Below are positions 1-9,400 of a stretch of 9,593 nucleotides of DNA, piece by piece (position 1 is the stretch's first letter; each line of letters begins with the position of its first letter). This stretch comes from Omnitrophica bacterium RIFCSPLOWO2_01_FULL_45_10b (GTDB lineage Bacteria > Omnitrophota > Omnitrophia > Omnitrophales > Danuiimicrobiaceae): NCBI GenBank assembly GCA_001804205.1, contig MHFM01000038.1, positions 81,154 through 90,746 of the forward strand, given 5' to 3'. The notes under the pieces are model-generated. The model was given only the letters and a program-made list of their open reading frames with translations, did no database searches and was not told where the DNA came from. Position numbers and translations under genes: made by a program.

Positions 1-480
1 TCTGGGTGCCGCCAGTCAAATTCGACCTTCCGGACAGCAGGCTTGCCAAAATCCCGCTTTACGGCCGCACCCTGGTGCAATAGCTGAATGTGTACTTCCT
101 TTACTCCCAAGGCAAACAGCTCTAGCAGAAGCGGAGCTAACAGCTCTCCTTTAAAAATGGTTAACGGCTTGGATCGGCCTAATCCAATACCAGCAAACCA
201 GCCGCGAGTATATATTTTGTCTTTTAGCTGCTCAGTTGGAGAGGCCATCCCTAACGATTTACGTTTGTAATCGATATATTCATCCACTGATTGTTTCATT
301 GTAACAGGTACTGTTTCAAGAGGCACGTCATATTGGGGGTCTGAATCATAGAGATAATAGAGCGTATGAAAGTCGAGGACATTTTCATCTACGAAATAGG
401 CAAGCCTTGCATTCGTGGTAAGCCAAAACGATGTTGCGTCGACACCCGAACCAACGTACAGTCCATTTTTTAGTTTATTA
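1..480 (-). other. Possible Rossmann/methyltransferase-like domain, cut by window end
   Basis: The last 160 residues in view contain LYVGSGVD (glycine-rich part at 438-458) between predicted strand and helix, then a hydrophobic strand ending in acidic residues (AYFVDEN, about 383-403), then a helix-strand pair GELLAPLLLELFALGVKEVHI (about 85-145), and FDWRHP at the cut edge (3-20). A hydrophobic strand followed by GxG and, later, an acidic strand end resembles motifs I and II of class I S-adenosylmethionine-dependent methyltransferases. The match is generic: no family-specific catalytic motif is visible and the domain continues outside the window. A nucleotide- or sugar-binding Rossmann fold would look the same at this level. 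Confidence 0.3.
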
Positions 481-3400
481 TCCAGATTGGCCATCTGCTT
501 AATGCCAAGCAGATATTTCATTCTGTCTGGCGTTAATATCTTTTCCTTGAAAGCAGGTACCGCATCAACAATTTCTTTCAAAGCAGCGTCATCGATACGA
601 AAAACTTGCTCTCGAAGCTCAGAGCGGCGGATGGCGAGTAAAACATTCGTGAAATAGTAACGGACAAGTTTATCCCTTAAATGACTAATCTGAGTTGTGT
701 GTTCCGGTTCGGTATAGCGCCACGGATTTTCAAGGAATAATTCATATTCGTGGCGATAAAATATTTGGGCAATTCCTTCCAACACTCGATTGTAACGATC
801 ATAATTCGGATCTATCTGACCTTCTCCAAACATTGCTTTACGTTTGTCCCGCTCAAACGATATAGCAGTGCTGCCGGGCTTCTGCTTTTTATCCCGGGCA
901 ACCAAGCGTCTTTCAATTTCATAGGCCAAAGCACGGGCCAGTGGGTAATCTTCCGGCTGAGCATGCGGTTTTTCAAAAGAATCGAGCAAATTGTCCAAAT
1001 CTACTACGAATTCGGGTGATTCGATTAAATTTGAATTGGCTTGGGCAGCAATCATTTGGGAAATTTTATTTCGTATGTTAACAACCAATTGGTTGTGATC
1101 GTCGGCTAAATCAATTTTACCTATTTCACCGGCAAGTACCTGATAAGCAAAAAATCTATCGGCTACATTTTTAACATTCAACTCAATCCAATAAGCGTTT
1201 CGAGCTACTAAAAATAATGAACCATTGTTGAGAGTCGAATTGTTGAGATAAAACGCAATGCTTTCCTGCATGTTTATGTAACGTGCAAATTGCGGATCAA
1301 TTTCATCAGGCCCGAAACTAGCGTCTTTGGAACGCCTAAATTGGACGAATCCATTAGTCATATCAAGGCGACGGTCACTATCATGAGCCAGAGCCCGAAT
1401 AAAACGAATTCGCGTAACAGAAGCATCCGCAACCTCTTTTAAAATATTTTCGGCAGCAAACCAGTTATCTTCGTCGCTTTTAACTAATCCGTAGCGCAGG
1501 TGTTGTTCGGCAATATCAGCAGCAAATTCCCTTACGATGTTGTTTAAATATTCTCCTTCAAAAATTCTCTTTACCGCATTGGCAGCTAAATGCCAATGGA
1601 TTTGCGATCGACCATCAGGCCGGCCTTCAGCTTCCCAAAGACTCCGCGCTACCTGACTAATTAATTGTTGCTCATTGGCTAACGCATAATTTGCAAGAGG
1701 TTCACCTCTCTCGGTGAAAAAGTTATTTATATCAGAAAGGAACTGAGGAGATTCAATGAATTGAAAATTGGCTCGTGCAATCCGCGCATTTTCATCTGAT
1801 CGTAAGATCGCTTGACCTGCGTTAACGGCCATTTCATCATGCTCATCCGTCAAATCAAGCTCTCGCTGCGCTTCTTCTATTTTAGTTGCAAGCACTTGAT
1901 AAGCTAAAAGCCTGCCTGGCGCTGCCACATGTGCTTCGATCCAGAAAGCATCCCGCGCTCGCATCAGAAGTTGCTCGTCGCTAAAAGGAGAAAGGAAGGC
2001 CGCTAAAATTCTTGGAAAACGATCTTTCAAAACTCGAAACCAACGATAGCCTCCTTCAATAGCCACTAATTTAGAACTTTGAAGGACGAGGCTTTCAAAA
2101 CCTTTGATTGGTCGAGTCACTGTAACCGTATCACCCGAAATATCGCCAATGATATCGCCTGTCAAAAAAATCCCAGGTTGTTCCTTGGCAACAGTCATGC
2201 CCTCGAACACAATAGGCTGTCCAGCTCGTTCTACGGTCACATTTGTTTCAGTTACTTCTAAAATTTTATCTCCTCCTCTAAGTTGATTCACCTGTTGAAC
2301 ATGATGAATAAGAACTCCAGGCTCAGGAAAATCTTTGACAGCCAAACCTTGGAGCTGGCGATTCACGTAGGCTTTAAGAATGCCAAATTGCTCTGCCAAT
2401 GAATTGATTTGCGCTTCCGTTCTGAAATGATAGTTCACGCCGTCTTTTTCGCCCGGGCGCGGGCTTCTGCTGTGATATAAGATGACCTTCCCAATTAAAT
2501 GAGCGTACGTGCCCTTGCCTTCCGAAAACGTAGCGTCCATTACGTCGCCTTTACCTGCAGCCGGAGGGCCTGAATCAATCAAGAACTTTTCTTGAAGATC
2601 GGGAAGTTGAATAAGAGCGCCGGTTTGAACCAAGCGTCCAATGAACCAGGCCATTTCAGAGGTGCCAAGCTGTTGAATTTGCTGCTCACTCATACTGCGA
2701 ATTCTTTGCAGGAGATCGTCAGCTTCCGTCCTGAGCTCTGCGCGAGAAATGGACTTCACTTGCTCGAGCCACTCCTGACCGGTAATAAAATTAGGATTGG
2801 ATTCGTCAAGTACTGCGATAATTCCGCGAACTAGATCTGGTTTCGTTCTAAGATGCGCTAACGTGCGTTGGACAACCTCGACTTCGGAGAGACTAGGATG
2901 GAGGAAATGTTCACCCTCGTGCCAAATAACGCTGTCCAGGAAAAGCTGGCGATCTTCAGTGGTTTCTTTGGCGCCATTTGGGGGAGCGCGCAAGAGAGCC
3001 ACGTTAATCTCAATGGCCTTAGCTTTATGCTGTGCTACTCGTTCAAGATTTTCGGTCACAATTAACGGGATCGAATCAGGCGGCGCATGGTATAAGGTCG
3101 CAAGCCAGTGTTTCAAACTATCTTTCAGCTTAAGCTCTTCTGAAGCCGTCAATGGTTTTCCGGCATCATCGTAAATGATTTTAACTTCTTTTTCTGGGCT
3201 GACAACGGCTGTCATTTTTACGTCGTTGAACAATTGCGTTCCGTCCTGCTTCTGAACGATTGCAGGATATGGATGCGGCGGCTGTCGAAATGCCCAGCCA
3301 GAAAGTCTTCCAAAATAGTAAGAAATATCTCTGATAAAATGATTTTTAAAATACGAGAACAACCCTACGATAAAACCGATGGCGCCAAAAACCCAGAATG

Positions 3401-6400
3401 CAAAAAAGATATCCACATGAAGCAATACGAAAAGCGGATCCGATCCAAGCATATGACCGAGTCCCGGCGTTGCAACATTAAATCCATCCGCTCCTGAAAC
3501 AAATACGGCAACAAACGGGATATTTCCTAAAATTTTTGTTAGCCAAGAAAAGGATTCAACATTGAAATAATAAAGGATGACTAGATCAATGATGGTCCAC
3601 CCGATTAAGGTCGCGATCGGTTTCGCCTTATTCGTAAAAGACCCTTTCAAGATGATGCTTACTAAGAATGAAACGAACGGTCCTCCAATCAAAGCAAGAT
3701 GGATGGGTAGAAAACGCAAAATCCAGTGGGTGCTGAGCAAAACTCCCAAGTCAGTAGCAAAAAATGCAGTGGTAATCAATAGGGCAGGTGAAATTATCGT
3801 ATATATCATTTCTTTAATCCTAGCTCCTTCTTTGAAAATCCGGGGATACTTCATAAGGAAAATAAAGCTGTAAATGCCGCTTAAAATAAGCCGCCCGGTC
3901 AAATCTAGTTGAAACCATCCTAATCCGGCAGGCACCATCCAACCAGCGCCCATCGAAGTCATCAAAAGCATCAAACCAATCGTAATCGGCGCCCTTAAAG
4001 CCCGAACATGATCCCAAATGGTATCGGATTTTAATTTTGGCTGCGCTAAACCAGAAACCGTTCCGTAAACCAACAGGTGCCATGTTTTCCGGAAAGCAGT
4101 TACCAAATAAATCGGTGTAAACCACAAATAATTCAACAGAAGAAGCGTGGTATTGGTTAGCTCAAAATTCGCCTGGGCAACAATATCGCCAATCGTGGCT
4201 GGTGTATGCAGTGCCATTTCCCGTTTACTTGGCCGTCGGGTAGGCAGCAACTCTTCGTCTTCCTCAAGAGGTTCTTCAGCACCATGCCGGGCATAGATTC
4301 CCATATCAAACAGCGCATGAACAGTTCGGATGACCGAGAGAATTTGGATTGTTACAAAAGTAATGACTGGAGCAAAATAAAACAAGCCGCCGAGAGCAAT
4401 TAGAACTGGAATTGCCATCATTCCCAATCTTTTAAAATAACTGAGCAAAGGCGATGTGAGCTTGTCATGAAGAAGCGTAATCATGGTTATGGCAAATAAA
4501 GATTCTGCAAGCTTGGACCGGACAACTTCCTGAAGGCCCGGAATGCCCACTACAAATGGCCCTATAATTAACAATACAGCCCAAACCGGCGTTGCTAAAA
4601 GTCCGCGAACAACTTCGTTGTTAAACGCTCGGCTTGCAGTGTTAAGAGCTGCGCTTCTTAGGCGGGACAAAATATTCGTGGCGTCAAATGAACTCTGCCA
4701 TCGGTACAGCCTTGCAACCCACTGTAGAAAGCCTGTTTTTGCATCATCAAACATTTCAACATCATCCACCAGACCGGCTGGGGCTACAACAACTTCTTTC
4801 TCATCATGGCTCAAAATTGCTCTAGGATTGCCCGTCCTGCTACGGTCACGGGGCCATAATTTCAAAAACTTTGGAAAAATGAAAAACACAGCCAACGCTG
4901 CCACGGCTGCATGAAACAATGCCCATTGCATCGAGGATAAAGAAGCAACCCAAATTCCTGTACCAAGCAATGCAACGACCGCAGCGAAAAATACAAACAG
5001 AAAGGCTGCTGGTGCTGAAATAGGTTCGCTTGTTCGAACTCCATCGGTTGAATACCAACCATAAGGGAATTCTCTAGTAGGTCTCATTAATTGCTGAAAA
5101 TATTTCTCAGTCGCAATTCCAAATTTTCCGAAAGCACGGATTCGTTTAAAAAGCCGCATTCGTGCAACCTGCATAAACCAAAGCGCAGCGGCGGCGAAAC
5201 TCTCCGAGAAAGTTTGAAGCGATTGGTTGCTGTTTCGAATTTTTGGGCGGGGTTGGAATATTGTATATTTTGCCCTATTTTCTGGGTTATTCATCTTAGC
5301 AATCAGCAAATTCACGCCTCGCGCTATCATTCCAATTTCTGCATCAAACACAATTATATTTGGTACTCGTATTTCACCGGGAACTTGATTCCGCATTCGG
5401 TCTAAGCGCGGATCCTTATCCAAACTCACTTCCCGTCCGTTCGGTGTTAAGATCCCATCGATTAAAGGAATAGAAACAAGATTTCCACTGGCATCTTTTT
5501 TCGCATTTAGCCCTTCCCATAATGGCCAATTCCCAGGAACGCCTGGTTCCGCAAGCGCAGGAATGCCTCTATCGATGGGCCCTTGAAGATCGGTTCTTCC
5601 GGAAATCAACCACCACATAATCGCTTGGTAATCAAAAGGTTTTTCCATGAGTTCGTGCCGAGTAAAAATAAAAACTCGGTCTGGAAAATCTTGTAAAATC
5701 GATTTATCTTGGTAAGACCCGTCAGGCTGCTTTACTTTTGTATGACTCAATACCTCAAGCAAGGAATGCCCGTCTTTGGTATAAGGATCCGCCGGATTAT
5801 CAGGCATATCCCGAGCAAAAAGATAAATAACAACCTCGGGAGAAGTTCTTTCAAGAATGCGGTAGAGATGGCCTAGATACTCACGCATTTCCTCGTAAGT
5901 ATCGCGGTCAGGACGGAGCAGTTCCTCAATTGCATTGATTTGTCCTGCTGGCGGTGCAGGGACCATCGCACCACGGGGCACTACCGGTTCCATGGCCGGC
6001 GCACCTGGAATCGCGACAAAAAAGTTGTATAACTTAAACACAATCAAATAAGTCAAATAAAGCTGACCAAAAAAAGTATAAACCAAAAGCGAAGGAGAAG
6101 GATTTAGAAGATTAAGACCCGCCATCCAAGTTAAAGCAAAAGCAAGATTGGTCCCAAACACAAAAGCTGAGAAAAAACGCCAAAGCCAATACCAGCGTTC
6201 ACCGCGTCGTCCGGCAACTCCGCGAATAAAGTCTCGCAGCGCATTGAGACCAAGCAGAACCGATGCGCCGACAGCCGCCCAAATAAAAATATTACGCCAA
6301 CCGTGTTTCTGTAGATCAAGTTGCCGTTCAAGCCATGTTTTCTCAGATTCAAGGGCCTGCCTTACCTCGGGCGTTAATAATTTTTCTTCAATCTTCTGTT

Positions 6401-9400
6401 TTTGAGCTGAATAAATTGACTCGTCTATTCTTTTCTTCCACGCTACAATACTACGAGCGAGTTCTGGATTTAACCGTTGAACTTTCTTGATTCCAGCTTC
6501 TGTCGCAATTTCATTGGTAATTAAAAACGGCCTACCGTTGGCTTCATTAATAGCAATGGCAAGGTCGATTTCTTCGCTTGGTGATATGGTTATTGCATAA
6601 TAAAAAACTAGGTCAAGCAAGGAAATAGGTTCGATGCCACGCCTTAACGCTGATGGGTCCTCAACTGTTTTTTCCTCCTCTTCCTGAATGACTCGATCAA
6701 GCCAGGCTTTCTGCTGAACTGCAACATCGATAACAAGTTTAAGTTGAACGGGATTGATCCGGCGTTTTTGAATTTGTTTGACAATTTCAGCTTGAATGGC
6801 GGCATCATCAAAAGAGCGACTCTGACCGCTCTTTGCATCAATCAACCAATTTCTCAACTGTTTTGAAAGCTTCACGTTGTCTTGATCCGTCAGTTTTTTA
6901 AGTTTCGACATTTCTTTTGAAACCATGTTCGCTGCTTCTTGGTCTGTTTTAAGATCTTCACGAACGAGTTCCGCCAAACCGATTTTAAGCCATGAGTCGA
7001 CGAGATAAAGGGATTTGCGAAGAGATAATTCAACTTTTTTGCTGGTTCTATTGCTTTTAATTTCAATCTCATTAGCCAAATCTTGTACTTTTTTCGAAAG
7101 AAGAATCCACTGCGTTATTTCCTTTAAAGTGACGGCGCTATTGATTGAGTTGTCCGCCATTTCGCGGGTTCTTTCCTCGCTGATATTGACTCCTATTCCA
7201 CGAAAAGTTTTTTTGATTTCAGCCGCCATGAAAAGAACTTCCCTGAGCCGGATCAATTCAGTACGAATCCCTTCTCTCACCGTGATGCCCAATTTGATTT
7301 TGATCGCAGCTAAATCGACGGGTTCTGTAAATCCCCAGTCATTAAAGATTTGCTCCGCAAGGCCAGAAATAAATATGGTTTGGCGGTAATCAAGTGGGGT
7401 TGCTGAATCAATATGGTGAATCTCCCGATAAATCTTCACAATTTCCCGTTCAATGTAAATATATCTGAGAAACGCTTCTTCAGACTTATAACCATTCTGA
7501 ATCATTTGTTCAGCGTCGGCATATAAATACCGCCCAAAAATAGGCTCCGAGTAACCTTCCTGTTGATAAAGCTTTTCAATCTCCATCCTTGCGCTTTTCT
7601 TCCGCGCTTCCAACTCTTGTGGCCCAAGGGCTTTGTTCTCTTTTTGTCTCTGCTCACGAGCTTCGTGGAGAGCTCCCCGAAGCGGTCCCAACACCTTGGT
7701 TTCGTCGCTCTTCGCACGAATGAGTTCTTCTTGTTCTGCATATCGATCGGGCAAGCGTGCGGACAATTGAACCAGTGGCTCATGCATGAGATCATCCAAT
7801 CGCTGGGCCGTCGAAACTTTTCCATTTGCAGCTTGAGTTAAATAATCCATTAAAGCACGGCTGGAATCGTCCGAATACAATTGTTCGGAAATCGACTGCA
7901 GGAAGGCATATTCCACCATATGGTGCCGGGCTTGATATTCGCGTTGGGCTGCTTCTTGCTCTCGAATAGGGATGCCGGCAAGTATTTTACTTAACTCATC
8001 CCATGCGTCTAAACCTTGAGTTACATCATTATCTTCGGGCATGATGTGATAAATATTTTGCCACGAATAGAAAAATCGCCTTCTGACATTCCCAATATCT
8101 TTTCCAGAATTGTCTTCTAAATTTCGGTAGGACAAGTCGCTCTGGGCAACCCATTTAAAGAATTCTTGCATTCGGAATTCTCGATATTTTCCCATCTTCT
8201 CGTTTTCAGTAATTTCTGCATCTAATTCTGATCCGGCTCTAAATCTGCGAACGGCGGAGCTTAAGAGCTCAGGAGACACAAAATGATGCGTGTGCTTATA
8301 AGAAGCCGTTTGAATTTTGATAACGTCCACAAACCAATCATTAAGCCATTCAACTCCCTTCCCTCGTTCATACATACGCACCACAAACCCCAGCCGTTGC
8401 CAATGGTCAAACAAAGGAAACTCATCCGCTTCTTTTTTCCCCAGCACCTTTTCAATCTCAGCTTTTGCCTGCCTTTCTTTTTTCTCAAATAATCCGTCGT
8501 CTCTTAAAAATTCGGCGATAGCTCTAACATCGTATTTATTTCTTAAAATAAGCGTAATCCAAGAAGAAAGGTCGGCGAGACTGATCCGCCTGGGAAAACT
8601 GTCCTGACTTTCGTGATGGAGTAGATACATACCTTGTAAAAGCATCTCAAGCCTTTGGATTCGCAGTAGTGTTGCTTTAGCTTCTTGAAGGCCGGTCCAT
8701 TTCCCGCCGTAAAAATTGAGCGGATCCTCCAAAAAGTGAATGGCGAATTGCACTGCGGTTCCATCGTCAATAGGCTCGTTCATGAGCCCTTGAATAGATC
8801 CATCTTTTGTTCCTTCAACATGTGTAATAAACGATTTGGCTTCTTCTTCGCCAAGCCATGGAACGTCATGGCGCCTTTTCTCTGGGTTTTTGATTGCAGC
8901 CAAAACGCCTTCTCTCATGTTAATGATGCTCACGTCTTGATCGGCTTTAACCGTCGTTTTGTTGACGGCTGCATTGAGCCTCAAATCTTTAGAAAATGAA
9001 ATGAGTTCAAAGAAATCCTCTATGGAAGGAGGTGCTTTAACGGAATATTTTGGGTCAGGATGAGGCAGCATCTCACTATAAGGGGCACGGCGGACGGCAG
9101 GAAGTTTTTCTTCAGAAATTGGGAAAAGCGCATCTTGAACGGTAGTGGTGTAAAATAATTTGTAAAAGAAATAGATTTCGGCGTCCTGAAGCTCATGCCA
9201 TTTTTCCCGTCCCGCTTTTTGAGTTTCCAGCAGGCCGTGCATGGCCTTCGAGAGTTCTCCTTCTTTTAATTGATAACGGCCCAGAACAGCCTCAATCATG
9301 CGGACTCGAACGGCATATTCGCCCCAAACCATTTGACGCGCTCGGTCACCTCTACCGCCGGCAAATTCGAGTAATTTCGGATTGCGGTTAATGCCTTTGT

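Noticed and set aside
2262..2282. Purine-rich AGAGGAGGAGAT on the minus strand resembling a ribosome binding site
   Set aside because: It encodes RGGD inside the kinase-like domain, and no in-frame ATG follows at suitable spacing, so internal initiation is not supported.
2797..3174. 125-codon open frame on the plus strand
   Set aside because: It lies wholly opposite the HExxH segment of the giant gene. Its translation is rich in Ser, Arg and Cys with no recognisable domain, typical of an antisense shadow.
3820..4125. 101-codon open frame on the minus strand in another phase
   Set aside because: It is out of phase with clear membrane helices of the giant frame; its product is Phe/Tyr/Arg-rich and matches nothing.
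4543..4914. 123-codon open frame on the plus strand
   Set aside because: It overlaps the GT84-like LSHD and YRW motifs on the other strand, which give a far better protein match. The plus product is low in recognisable structure.
7015..7389. 124-codon open frame on the plus strand starting with a hydrophobic stretch that resembles a signal peptide
   Set aside because: The hydrophobic start is the complement of Lys/Glu-rich helical codons of the giant gene. I see no convincing ribosome binding site and no family match.
7502..7825. 107-codon open frame on the minus strand in another phase
   Set aside because: It is out of phase with the giant frame within a coiled-coil region, and its product is a basic, irregular sequence without a domain.
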